In this document: piece after piece, positions 21,346 through 33,979 of the stretch
Position numbering within the stretch: the stretch's first letter is position 1
How the letters are laid out: every line of letters begins with the position of its first letter
Assembly (NCBI GenBank): GCA_033439265.1
Contig: JAVTVX010000010.1
Coordinates: 12,942,001-13,006,000 of the forward strand
Source of the DNA: Dillenia suffruticosa
Taxonomy: Eukaryota; Streptophyta; Magnoliopsida; Dilleniales; Dilleniaceae
DNA length: 64,000 nucleotides
Reading direction: 5' to 3'
Notes under the pieces: generated by a model
Told to the model about the DNA's origin: nothing
Seen by the model: the letters and a program-made list of their open reading frames with translations, nothing else
Database searches by the model: none
Program-made: the position numbers and the translations under genes

Positions 21346-22158
21346 TGATTTCTAGGCCTCCGGCCCACCTTTCCTAATCCTGTTTGTTTTTGGGCCCCTG
21401 AGCTTTATTCTCTCTTTTTTCATCCAAAATAAAAATTAAAAAAAAATTAAAAAAAAAAAAAGAAGGAAAAGGAAGTTGTAGAGGTGACCGGTGAAGATTC
21501 ATTGGGCTGAGGTAATTTCAAGCTGGGCCCAGAAAGGATCCATATGGCTGGTTGCGGACCAAGACCCACGATAACGTCGCCAGACAAAGGTACCGTCATC
21601 CCCCCGAATTGGTTTATTGAGAAAATTACACCACGACGAAAATGTTATGGTCAGATGTGCGTCACATGATTCAAATCTTATCATGTCCGAAATTGTCAAG
21701 CCGTCTCTATAAACAAAATTAAAATAAAAGGGGGAAAAAAGGGAATGATTGGATTCACAAGGATGGCTACTTTCCTGCGTAAGTTTACACTGCAGCCTCA
21801 AAATAACATCCAAAAGCCCGGGCAGGAAAAGCTCAGGATTTTAATAAAATGCACCAAAATAACCAACTTGTGTACATCTACATTAAACTTGTTTGGGGCC
21901 CCTTCAAAAAAAAAGGGGGAACGGGCTATACTTACAGAACAATTTCTTTGTTCTCATTTCTTTTTGTTTGGTAACAGGTGATTCAGGGGCCGCTTTTATA
22001 TACAGAAGAATTTGAAGCTTATGGGTGATCATGTTTCCTCGGCAATTTTGGATTCTTGGTAAGTTATGTGGGCATCCAAAGCTTCAAATGCTGAATTGCT
22101 GCAAATATTATCTCAACTTCAAGCAGCGATATTGTGATACAAGAAAATGATATGCAAG

Positions 22159-25100
22159 TCACATTTGGAGCAGATTATTCACAGTTACAGTCACAGAATT
22201 CGTCCTCTGCAAGTCCTGAAATATTTCAACAGAACAGAGCCTCACATAGGCGAAACATTGAATTCTAATCTAAAGCAATATATTAAAGATATTTAGTCAT
22301 TTTACGTTTACGAATCCCATGACTGAATTGAACTTTGGAAATTCAAAGGGAGAGGGGAAGTTAAAAGCAGAAACAGAAAATCAAAAAAAAAAAGAAAAAA
22401 ACCCAAAAGGTCGACAGAAATAAATATCAGGCTGTCCATGGCAGTCAAACTCCCCCCAATTACACCCTTCCACCGAAACCCAAAGGAGGGGTAGGGAACA
22501 TGACCTCAAGGAGAAAAAATCATGTCTGGTTTTTTGACACCAAAAAGGCAACTAATAACACTCACTTAACAAAACCAACAAAGATTGACAAGCAAGAAAT
22601 CAAGGCAAGAAAAAGTTTCAAAAATCTAGAAGGTACCTGAAAAATTAATTCATCAGGTATGTGAGGTAGCACCTCTCGTACTGTCTCAGCCATGGCAAGC
22701 ATGTTTGCAATGTTGTCACTTGCACTGCGTGACATTGTCCTCCTATGTAGACCTACGGTATTTCCAGCAAATCTAACACCAGCAGTAGTAGGAGGGATGG
22801 GTGAAGCAGAACCAGAAGCCTGAGATGGATTCATTGGCCAAAGGTTCCACGCAGCATCTTCAAGGGCAGTCTGGGCATAAGTTTCACCTACAGATGCAAG
22901 ATGCCTCATCATCATCTGAACCCTCCCTAGCCCCACGGATCTCATAGAATTAGATGGACCAGCTCCGTCAAGACCCTGGGATGGCCAAGTGTTTAACCAG
23001 CTTGAATCCAGCCCTGCACCCCTAGACAGTAAAAGCAAGGAAAAAAACGTTGATTTATGAGTTGGTTTTTTTTTTTGTGTTGAGGTGTGGATGAGAATCA
23101 TCCTATTTTCTGCCTTAATATCATTTAATGGATTGCTCAACTACCCAAGAAAAATAAACCTCACTTAAATTACCAAAACTTGCTTTTTTTTTCACTCCCA
23201 TCTTAAAATTTTAAAACCTCTGATGAACGTGCAAAAACTGCAATTGTTTCTAAAACAACTTGTCCAGGCAGATTTCATCAGCAAGAAGCCTGAAAACCAG
23301 TTGTTACACAGAATGCTAAATGTGGCCAAGGAAGCTAATGTCATTTGATACAGCAGGAGCCCCAAAATATATATATATATATATATATCATTTGACAAGA
23401 AAGCTTACCTCCAAGCATCACTTTCTAAAGGATTCTGCATCTGATTGGGAAAAATTCCTGCAGGCACAGCATGAACCATCGTGTTTTGCTGTTCAAATCC
23501 AGAACTAATTTGTCGGGAAAGCTGCTCATCACTTGAAACATCAACAGAACGGGGATTTCTTTCATCTTCAGATCTGCCTACAAAGAGTGGCTTCCGACAG
23601 GTAGGGCAAGAATATACATCATTTAGACCTTGATCCAACCTAGCATCATGCGTAAAATTTGGCATCACTTTATGACTCCAAAACTTGTATAAAAAAAAAC
23701 CAAAGAATCTCATATACAAGCACAATAAATTTTTAACAATAAATTTTTACCAAGATCTCAAGCAGGCAAGATGAAATAGGTGATTGCAAGAAAGCTTTTT
23801 GGCTCTAGCCATTGGCTCCTGTTGTTTCTCCGAATCAGTACGATAGAAGAGTCAAAAGAAGAAATCAAAAATATGATAGCAGGATAAGCTTACTCTACAG
23901 ATCGCGCATTCATCATTGTATGCCTGTATCTCCTCAGATGTTGCATCAGGAAGTGCCCCATGAAGTGTGCCTAAAGCTATCCTTAATTTAATGAAACCTT
24001 TGACACGCTTTGCAATAGTACTTAGTAAGGCCTGCTCATTATATAGCAAAAGCCATGAGTGAAGGAAGGCATCGGTATATCAAATTTATTTTTAAAAAAA
24101 AGGCCTGAAAACTCAAAGGAAAGCGGTGTGTATGATTTACACGTATATTCAGGAAAAGTACTGCATCCACAAGTTGGAATGCCATGCCATGAAGCCACCA
24201 AATATGAATGTAATGACCAAGTGCCATCAACAATGTCATCATGTCTAGAAAAAAACCAAAGTTCCGGATCATAATGCTTTTCCATTCCCACAAAAAGCCT
24301 GCAGTTACCAGCCTCGATTAATAAAAGATGAAATCCACCACAAGGATGCTATAGAAACACAACAATATATGAATTGACATGCTGCCAATTCACATGAGGT
24401 GGTTGTCTAGATTTTCAAAGCCTCCAGAGGGGAACAGAAAGAATATCAATTACAAAGGGGGAAAAAAGTTTATTCAGAAAAAAGAGATTAGTTTTCAAGA
24501 TTTGAAGTGAATAATTTCTTAAAAAAGAGTACAATAAGAACTTCATTGTTAAATTTCTTTCCACTGACAGGGAGAGCAGACTACAATCCTTAACCTGATA
24601 CAGAGGCTGAGGTCATGGTAGTAGTTTTTTCCCTTTTTTTCTTTTTTGTTAATATTAAGTAGTTAAAGACACGAGGAACCTAAAGCAACCACATCATTAC
24701 GAACTCAATCCTCTGATTAAGATGGATTAAGAAAACTACCTGTTGCTGATAAATCAAAAAACTTGGATCTCTGGCAACTTGTGCTGCTTTCTGCGGTATG
24801 ATGGAGCCATATATCAAGCAACTGAAATCCATGAACTACAATGGCCTACAGAAAAAATTTATGTGCAATAAGGCCTTTCATGATCAATAAGATTTACAGC
24901 GTTATCCATTTTATTACCTGAAGTGTTTCAAAAGCAATACTTGCAGGCTCAAAGAACAACAACCAACCAGAGGATCCAAATGTTTGATATATGACAAAGC
25001 ACATCCTTATCCTGCAAATACAAGAAAAGGACAGAGGCAGCTGTTAATGTAAAGTACCACAAAAAGAATAGATGTCATTAGAGAGTAACTACAAAAGAAG

Positions 25101-26083
25101 CATCTCGAACTATTGTTGCATTTAAGCATATAGTTACGCTTCTACAACCTGATACAAGGAAAGAAACAAAATCATCAAACTTGTAAGGAAATTTACTACC
25201 AGAACAAATCAACGAACAAGACAAAGAGTAAAGCGAGAAAGACACGAGAATATGTCCATGGTGTCGCAGAAGGAGATGCATTCAAGCGTTCAAGTCTATC
25301 TCTAGCCAAAGCTTGAAACATCTGCACAGCACATATATGGTGATGAAAAAATGAGCTAGCCATAGAGATAAGAATTAGACCAAAACCAGTCAAGTAAACG
25401 TGCACTATAGTATAAAAACAAGTACCTTCAGTGAACAAAGAATGGTCATCCACGTTGACCACATGCCAGCTTGAAATATTGTTGGTTGGACAACCAGTGG
25501 AAGAAAAGTACCCTGTCCACCATACGTGCACATTCAAATACTTAACAAGCAACCATCTAAATTCAAAATATAATCAAGTAAGCAGTAAAAGATGTAACTC
25601 CTCAATGCCTATGAAATAACATTAGGTTATATGAATTTTGTGAATTTAGTTTGGTGAACCAAAGTCACTCAATGCCTATTGCCTACTAAATAGCCAGCAT
25701 TACCACCACTTGCACCATCAAAACACAATATGTTCCGCTGCTATTTTTGTTGTTTTTTTCTTTGCTATATCTTGTAATGAATCTTCTATTAGTGTAATGA
25801 CTATTGAGTCAAATTGTACATATAATCAAGAGGTTGATATTTCATCAATTATTATGTCCTTAATACACGGACAAAAATTTCACCGTGTTTTTTTCCCCCT
25901 CTTAAGTGAAAAGGGCAAATAGTATATTTACTTCTTGGGTGTGAACATATAAGTTCTTGGCATAGCATAATTGGTATGCTCACCACTCCAAGTCCACAAC
26001 ACCCTTCAGCCCTTATAAACTGTTTTCACATATTATTTCACATTTGGTAGTCATGCATATACTTTACATATTTATATACAATT

Positions 26084-26120
<37 letters not shown>

Positions 26121-28412
26121 TATCATGTTGTGTCATGTTCAGTTAAAAATTTTTGAACTATTTATGTTGATGCATCCAATCATCCATAGAATTGGAGGCA
26201 CTCGAAGTCCCCAAATGCCAAAGTACTCTTATCTTTCAACAAAGTTAAGCACTTCACACCTGTAACTAAAACCAAATACTATCATATTTAATTTCCTAGA
26301 TGTGAGCAAAGTGAAGAATCAAAATAACAAATACATCCATGCAGAAAAAGGGGGGAAAGCCATCAATTGGCTAGGTACCTTTTAATCCACATAAGCGAAT
26401 TTTCACGTCTACTAAAAAACTAGCATATCTTCCAACTGACAGCTTGACCAGTATTCTTTTGGTCTTTCTTATCTTTGCAGTAACTTCAACAAAAAGGACA
26501 GCACATCTCCAGACTGGTGCACAAATTATATAAACCGTGTTTGAACCATGGCTGGTCATGACCAGCTATGCATCCCAACAAGAGAATGTTTTGTGAAAAT
26601 TATTTCATTAAAGGAAAAGCACCACCTCTGATATGAGTTTTCTTTAAAACTGCATATCAGACTTGAGCAGCCTCAATCCAAATACAAGTGCTCCTCTTTA
26701 TCTTCATGCATGACCAATGACTCAATCTAAAACCTACCTCATTCCCCTCCAAATAAAAGCATGCTGAGGAGATTATTATCTATAAGCACTAAGCACCGCG
26801 GATGCTAGCATGGAAACAACTAATTCAATACTTAATTTCTTTGGTCATCAGGACCTCATAAAGGCCTCAAAACAAAAACCTGATGGTGATGATCTTTATT
26901 TTTAATTTTTTTTCTTTTTCTGGTGCTATAAATTCTAGAGGAAGGCCCCAACCTTCTTCCACTATATTTTATTTTGATATAATCACAATATCTAGTGAGT
27001 GTTGTTAAAATCATCACAAACTTTGACGTCTCAACTGCATCGGATTCAACTTCTTTCTAACCAAAAGTTTACAAGTGACCCCCATGATTGCACTACATAA
27101 GACATAGCTAAACCACATGTTCACACCCTAAGCAATCATTCCATTATCATTCTCTCAAAGCTAACAACTGAACCCTTTACCCCAGGCCTTAATTAGGTCA
27201 AAGCCACCATATGCTTTAAATGCTTCCCCAGGACGCTGATAGATTGCAGGCCAATACAGCCAACTTTTACATGTTACCATGGTAGCAAGCTTAGTTACAC
27301 TTCCGCATGTTACTCTACAATTTTCTACCATAGGAAATGACAAGCTAATAAACATGATTTGAAAATCTTTTCTAAATTTTCCTTTAAATGGTTACTTATT
27401 GTTCATGGATGATAGAACTGGTAAACTCCGGGCACCATTTGTAATGTGGTATTAGCCATATTTACAATAAAGCAATGTTTGATACCAAGTGGAAACACTA
27501 CAAATACGTATCTAGTGATCAATCATGTGCATAACGTACATTAGAAAAATTAAGCAGCTTGATACCAATTTCTTGTAAAGAAATCAACCTTGTAAATAAC
27601 ATAATTGATAAGGCGCTCCAAGACTTTTCTGGATTCAGAAGGATACAGCTCCCCAAAGAATATTGTCTGCATGTAAGAAATAGTAGGATGCATTCATCAA
27701 AATCATATCACTCACAAAATGATTGCAATCACTAAATATGCCATTGCTATTTACTGATTAAATAGCAATAACTATAATGACTAAGGGACAATAGCTTTGA
27801 TTACTAAAAAAAATATCAATGGAACTTTGTCAATTAAGGCGTGTGGTGCAATTTTTCCTCTCTTCTTCTATCTAGTTTACTCGGGGGAAAAAATTTATGT
27901 TGCACTTTCCCTCTTCTCATTCAAAATAACACTACCATAGACCAAAGATTGCTAATTGGAGTGAACAACCTGATGACCAAAATAACTCGAAGCTTTAGGA
28001 TACACTACAACTGTTGCTAGTTTAACAAGGTGTAAGGCAATAACTACAGAATCAAACCATAGGCACACTTCATTCCATCATTTGAGCAATTGACTCCTTT
28101 TGTCTAAGTTCCATTTGTCTGAATGAAAAAATTTAGCTACAGCAGAGATTTAAAACGTGGAAACATATTTACCTTGAGAGACAGAATGAGTAGAATAAAT
28201 ACATTGATGGCTAAGTTCACCACCAGAGCAACAGTGGCATGAGAAGCCAAAAGCAACTCAAGAGTATGTGCAAGATTTGCGGAGCTTATAATATTATCAC
28301 CAATCCGCCCCTGTGATTTTAGGTTTTCCAGAGATACAATTGTCCAATACTGGAGACCTGCAAAGCTCAACACTGTGCACACTGCAGAGACAGACAAGTA
28401 GCTCACGCCCAT
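22159..28412 (-). CDS. RIN2/RIN3-like: RIN2/RIN3-like membrane RING-H2 E3 ubiquitin ligase with CUE domain (12 exons)
   Basis: Exons, 5' to 3': 28412-28173, 27666-27589, 25512-25426, 25321-25200, 25011-24918, 24845-24740, 24298-24141, 24031-23894, 23818-23751, 23639-23409, 23021-22637, 22215-22159. All junctions are GT/AG and in phase; the product is 587 aa against ~578 for Arabidopsis RIN2. Order: several transmembrane segments (start MGVSYLSVSA; LGHYIHIWWLHG), a C3H2C3 RING-H2 (ECAICREPMA, CNHLFHLACL, YSCPTCRKPLF; about residues 337-378), a conserved linker (VGLGRVQMMMRHLASVGE) and a C-terminal CUE ubiquitin-binding region (AMAETVREVLPHIPDELIFQ) ending NNLLQM. This is the plant counterpart of gp78/AMFR. 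RIN2 and RIN3 bind the RPM1 immune receptor and promote the hypersensitive response. All RING ligands are present. Intron 2 (2.1 kb) carries a TA microsatellite. Confidence 0.95.
23367..23388. repeat. (AT)n microsatellite in intron 10 of the RIN-like gene
   Basis: Eleven uninterrupted AT units between exons 11 and 10. Confidence 0.9.
26087..26114. repeat. (AT)n microsatellite in intron 2 of the RIN-like gene
   Basis: About fourteen AT units in the 2.1-kb intron between exons 2 and 3. Confidence 0.9.
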
Positions 28413-29176
28413 GTGTACCCAATATATCCTATCCAACAGAAAGGCATCCACAAACTAGCATTCAACTGGAATTATCTTATGCTCTCTCTACACCACACAA
28501 CTGACAGGAACTAAGCAATACAAGCCGAAGCGTCACATAAAACAAATAACCCGTAATTCCCCAGCCTCAAAATTAAGTCAGCTTTAACACCAGGACATGA
28601 CAGGTGAATCTGGAGGAAAAGACATATAAAAACACGTGTGAGATGACAATGGAAAAATAGTTGTTATGTTTTGAATCATTGAACATGGTATTGGATTCAA
28701 CATTTTGATCAGGATCGCACTTTTCACTCCAATTTTTGATCATGTGAAAACAAATAAGCATTACAGAGCAATAATTCCCAAATTTGGATCCTCATAATCT
28801 GAATAAAATCGGGTTATGACTCACAATTTAAATGACAACATCGAAATTTAGGCGAATTTTGACCGAAATATTGCAGAAAATTCCAATAATTACTAGCAGT
28901 AATCGAATTGTTCTTTGTTTCGCATCAAGAGCTAAAATCCGATCAAACACAAGAAAATTACTAATCAACACGAAGAAAATCGAAAAGAAAAACGACCAAA
29001 ACCCTAAAATTGATCCAGGGCGATAAATTTCGAATCTACGCCCAAGACTAGCAGAAATTAGGTCAAAAAATGCAAACAAACAAAACAACAATTCACACAA
29101 GAATTCGTCAAAATTTGTCGAATCAAATTAGATGAAAATGACGAGAGAGGAAAGAAAAACAGGTTAAATCGCGAAC

Positions 29177-29299
29177 CTGATTCGATCTCACACGAAGCTA
29201 CAATCGCATCGTTTACGATCTTCACCGTTGTCCTTTGCATTGAATTTCCAAGAGAGGGAGAGAGGGAGAGAGAGGGAGAGAGAGAGAGAGAGAGAGAGA
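29177..29299 (-). promoter_or_regulatory. 5' leader exon of the RIN-like gene with GA tract and upstream ORF
   Basis: On the minus strand a GA-rich tract (29299-29251) precedes an ATG at 29240 starting MQRTTVKIVNDAIVASCEIES, which runs into a CAG|GTTCGC donor at 29177/29176. Splicing to acceptors just upstream of the main ATG (28412) puts this frame onto an early stop, so it behaves as an upstream ORF rather than an N-terminal extension. The leader intron would be about 0.7 kb. This is inference from sequence signals. Confidence 0.45.
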
Positions 29300-31600
29300 T
29301 GAGAGGAATTAGGTCTAAGGATTTTTGCGGGAAAGCGAAAGCCAAAAATTGATAGAATATTAAAGACACGAAAAAAATATGAGAAAAATACTAAACTTTT
29401 TTGTTTGGCTTGTTAGTCTCGGCTTGGAATCATCCTCGTATTAAAATTTGGGGATTTAGAAAGAAGGCTGTATTGGTGTCATATTCTCTTCTGTCGGTTG
29501 TTTTTTATTTCTTAATTTATCCTTAATAATGCCAAAACAGATATAATTCCCTTTTTTTTTTACTATGATTAAGAGTCTCCGCAATACAATAATGCGTTGA
29601 AATTTGTTTGTTTGGTTTTAAATAAGGGCATATCTGAATTGATTACCTCTCCGATATCCATTATTAAAGTGGAATCAACTCCCCCGACTTGAGATGAAAG
29701 GAGTACAAATCTAAGAAATCCTAAATCTATATCATTAATAAATCAAATCATTATTATTTTTATTTTGATCTACTGGTATTTAGATTATCCAACTATAATT
29801 CAGTTTGAATACTGTGGGATTCATTCAAAAATTGACTCTCCCGATTTCTATTTTTCTATTTTCAAAATTCAAATTTTAAATTTTTATTTAAAAAGTTTAG
29901 TATTCAATATTGTACCCATGGAATATTAGTCATCAATGTTTGATATTCAAGTTCCATTGCAAGCTTTTTATATATAAATATTCTTAGAATTGTTGTATCA
30001 AAACATCCTCAACATCATTTAAATTTTTTTTTCTTTATTTAATAAATTTTTTAATTAAATATAGTTTATTTAATTATATTGACATTTTTTACACATAATA
30101 TTATTAAAAAGGATTTAAAATTGTATCTTAATTATATAGCAATATAATTTTAGTAAATTAGAGATAGAGAAGGGTAAAAGAGATGTAAATAAATCTATGA
30201 AGAACACATCATCACTATGAGAGAAAAGAGAAACATGTTAATATAAATTCTAAAAAGAGAGAGAATAACTATGAAAGGAAGGAAATGACTATGAAGTTCA
30301 GGTTTGGTTGGGTGCTTTAAAGGCATCTCATATGTTGTCTTTTTTATGACTATCCAGTAATAGGATCTCTTGTTTTATAACTCTTCTAAATCATTGGAAA
30401 ATCCAATATGAGAATTACAGAGTGATAGGATTAAATGTCCAGAAAAAGGCAGCCAAGACCCCAGGGTTGAAACAAGAGTTGAAAGGAACATTGTTTTCAA
30501 GCTCAGAACAGGGGATCCCCGGTTGGTCTCATTCCCCAAATCAAAAGTTGCCAAAATGGAAATTACAAGTTTACTCCGTTCGAAATGTTTTGATTAATTT
30601 TTAATTAAATATATATTTAAATTAATTAGAAATGTGACCAAGGATTAGATCCAATGGTTTATTATTCTTTTTTTTTCACAACCGATATTCGAAATCATAT
30701 TTTGAATAATATAATTTAAACATTTGCGAAAACCCTATTTAAGGAACGATTTTCTCGACGTAAATTTTTTTATTTCTAAATTTCAAATTCTAAATTTGAT
30801 TAAGTGATTGTACCATCCACCCCCCACTAAACAAGCTAACTCTCCGTTGATTATTATTCAAATTTTTTTCATTGTTGAAAACAATAACAAGCTTATCCGT
30901 CAATCCATCAACTTGGTTTAATCCACCAAAGATCTTCGTCAAGTTGTGTGCTCCATTCCCAATTTGATTAACATGGTATTATTGAAGCCACAAGTTAAAA
31001 TGCCTTGACCTCAACCTCTGTGCCATTTCAACATCTTCGGTCCCTCCCCCCCAACAAAAAAGCTCAAAAAGAGGAGCCCTTTGTTTGTGGTCTTTTTATA
31101 ATGTATCTTGGTGAGCAAGATTTAAAGGGAAAAAAGGAATAGATAGCTTGTAGTAAGAACAAGTTGTCCGGTCTTAGTCATGCAATAAGAAACTGTGGTG
31201 GGCAGATTCAAATTTCCACAGACTAAACCTCCACGGTATCAACATTGCTTTTTTTAATTTACCAATTTCTATTTTGTGAACTTCTTTCATTCACCTATCA
31301 CTATTTATGGCAAATTGTCTGCAGAGTTTGTAAATATATATAACTACATATACATATATTGTTGTGGTAAATATGTTCAACACACCTTTATTCTACGGTT
31401 TTTATTTTAGTACTATTATTTAAAAAATTTAAGATCAACTGAGATTAAAAGGGTATGTAAATAATTATTAATATAATGACAAATTTAATCTGTTTTATAA
31501 AAAAATTGATTCTACTTACAAAATCATATATTTGTCATCAAATATAATTAAGCAAAATAAAATAAATTAAAGATAAATTAAGCCCAATTAAGATTTTCAA
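29300..31600. other. AT-rich intergenic DNA with two SINE-like copies
   Basis: Family A copies at about 29765-29910 and 30670-30820 (plus orientation; atttagattatccaactata; ccctatttaaggaacgattt). No gene seen. Confidence 0.4.
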
Positions 31601-31957
31601 AAAAAAAAAAAGGACATTATTCAATTTTGTATAGTCTAACAGTGTCCGGTAAAAGTATCATCTGCCTGCAATTTGCAATGTTCATGAACAGGTACAAATC
31701 TCTCCATTGCTTGATCTTTCTAAACATACAAAAAGCGAAGTATACAAGTTTATTGATTTCCTTCCTCCACATTTCAGACTGAAATCTTGAAGAAGGTTGG
31801 AAAAAGCACCCTCTCCTGCATATGAACACAATCAGAGGATCCCTGTTCCCTTCATTTTAACTTCATTTTAGCACGATTCGCAGCCAATGAACTGAAAGTT
31901 CACATTGGCCCGTCTTAAACACAATAAGAAGAATATAAAAGGAACCCTCCAGCCATT

Positions 31958-33979
31958 TCACACCTCAATTGACTCTACAGGGGACCCTGATGAAGGATCT
32001 CTCCGCAGTCTTGCTTTTTCCATCTTAGCAGCCACCTCTGCCATCACAAGTTTAGTCAGAAGCAGTCCTGCAATAAGAGCTGAAACCATCAACATTGTGA
32101 AAACAGCACTCCAGCTCACAGCTGAAATGTAGCCTGTCAACAAAGGTCCAATGGCAGCACCAACAGAGCCGGTTCCATCTATAATGGCTGTGACAGTTGC
32201 CAGTGCCCGTGAATTCCCTTTCAAGGAACTATGGGTTCCTAAGTCAGCTGAGACCGCTGTTGTTATAAGAGCATAGGGTCCATTAACAAAAAATCCAGTG
32301 ATGAGCATGAGCATGATGTTAACAGTCAGGGATACATATCCGTAGCATCGGTATAGAAAGAGAGCAGGGATTGCCAAATATGTAAAACTTGCTGCTGTTA
32401 TAGCTCGGGCATCCAGGCGGTCTGAAATGTGGCCAGCTATGATCCCTCCTACCACTCCCCCAACATCAAACAATGTAGACAGGTTTCCAGCTGTCTCACT
32501 CGAATAATATGTTCCATCAATTTCTGCATATCATCAGCAAATTGAATCACATTCTACTCCTGTCTAGGGTATTCAAGATCATAAGACAAGTAAAATTGTA
32601 ACTGGACTTAGACAGCAATGCAAATATTTATCAGAAGAAATCTTCTTTAACATGGCTGGAAAGAAAATCTCATAAGCCTCATAAAACTTTCAGGGATTGG
32701 TCAGTCAATCCGTTTGTTTGCATTTTTCAGGTTGTCATGACAGCCTTGAGAAGAGGTAAAAGCACTCAAATCTCCTGTGGTTTTCTCATGTGACAGGGAA
32801 CAAAATATCCCCTCAAAAACGTTAAACAGACTTTCAAATGATATTACTTAAAGAAACCTACATTCCTCGTTCCATTCACCAATTGCTACCAAGGTCACTA
32901 AGAACTCAAGACTACACAATAATAAGAACATTAAAATGCAGAAAGCATTTTTTTGTTAAACAATAGAACTTAAAGATCACCGTACCTGTGTGGCTTATGT
33001 AATAGGGAAGCCAATATAAGAATGTATAGGCAACCAATTTTGCAAAGAAGAGGCAAAGAGCAAAAGAAGCAACTCCAGGGATCTTCCATGCCTCAATAAA
33101 CCCTACTGCTCTCTCATGAGCAACCGCTTTATCAGAACTCAATAGCGGTTCTGTGACTGCTTCCCCAGCTTTCTTAGGAGATTGCAGCTCATCTTCCTGT
33201 TTATCAGCACCAACAGCCTCGGGGCTAACTGGCAGGAAAAGAAACACAACCACACCAATGAAAGCAATGATCATGGCAGGCACAGCAAAAGACCAACCCC
33301 AGCCATACTGCAACATAGCCGAAGCAATCAAAGATCCTGTAATGTTCCCAACAGATGTATGAGCATTCCAAATGCCCATTATAAGCCCTCTTTTACTCTT
33401 CCCAAACCAGTTCCCAACTACAGCAACCACCGAAGGCCATCCAGTTGATTGAAACAAGCCCGCAATCATTTGCACTATCAAGAAATAATAGAAAGTATGA
33501 ATGTTCAACCAGTATCCAGCACCAAAAAGTGCGGTAAATACACCAGTTCCCACCATTCCAACTGTCAAAAATATCCTCAAATTCAATCTATCACCCAATT
33601 GTCCGGAGAAATACATTCCTATAGCATACGTTCCGAGGAAAGCCAGGTCAATGTCTCCCAACAAGGCTGAGCCATTTGATCCATTGAACGGTGCCCAACC
33701 ACTCCCAAGTATCCATGTCCCTGTGGACATTCTCTCCCATGGCAAAGATTGCAAGCTTGTTTCGGATGATTCAGGATCAAGCACACTTTTGACAATGCTG
33801 GTAGTTTTTCTAGTGGCATGGTAGCACGTATATGCTAGAAATGTTACAATTAGAACAATGGACTGGTGGGTTTTATAGGAGAGTGACTTTCTTTGGATGA
33901 ACTCAACAAACCAAATTCCGTAGGGTTTGTCCTCGTAGTTTCTCTCAGACTCGGCCATTGATTCGTCCACTGAACTCAT
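31958..33979 (-). CDS. G3Pp-like: Glycerol-3-phosphate permease-like MFS transporter (2 coding exons)
   Basis: Exon 1 is 33979-32986 and exon 2 is 32523-31958; the CACACAG|GTACGG donor and tatgCAG acceptor join in phase 1 (…ISHT-E-IDGTYY). The 519-aa product has the usual length for the plant G3Pp / SLC37 family of organophosphate:phosphate antiporters in the major facilitator superfamily. Seen: the family start region ([20 protein letters not shown] then [18 protein letters not shown]), twelve predicted membrane segments in two halves, the [10 protein letters not shown] motif after TM2-3, [20 protein letters not shown] in the first half, an acidic central loop, and [10 protein letters not shown] opening the second half. 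The plant genes respond to phosphate starvation in several species. The leader is interrupted by an intron (leader exons about 34975-34888 and 34047-33980), and the first has a CT/GA tract. From memory, RIN2 and a G3Pp gene are adjacent in Arabidopsis too. Confidence 0.93.

Noticed and set aside
30500..30545. miR166-like string (ggtctcattcccc)
   Set aside because: Too many mismatches to mature miR166 and no complementary arm nearby.
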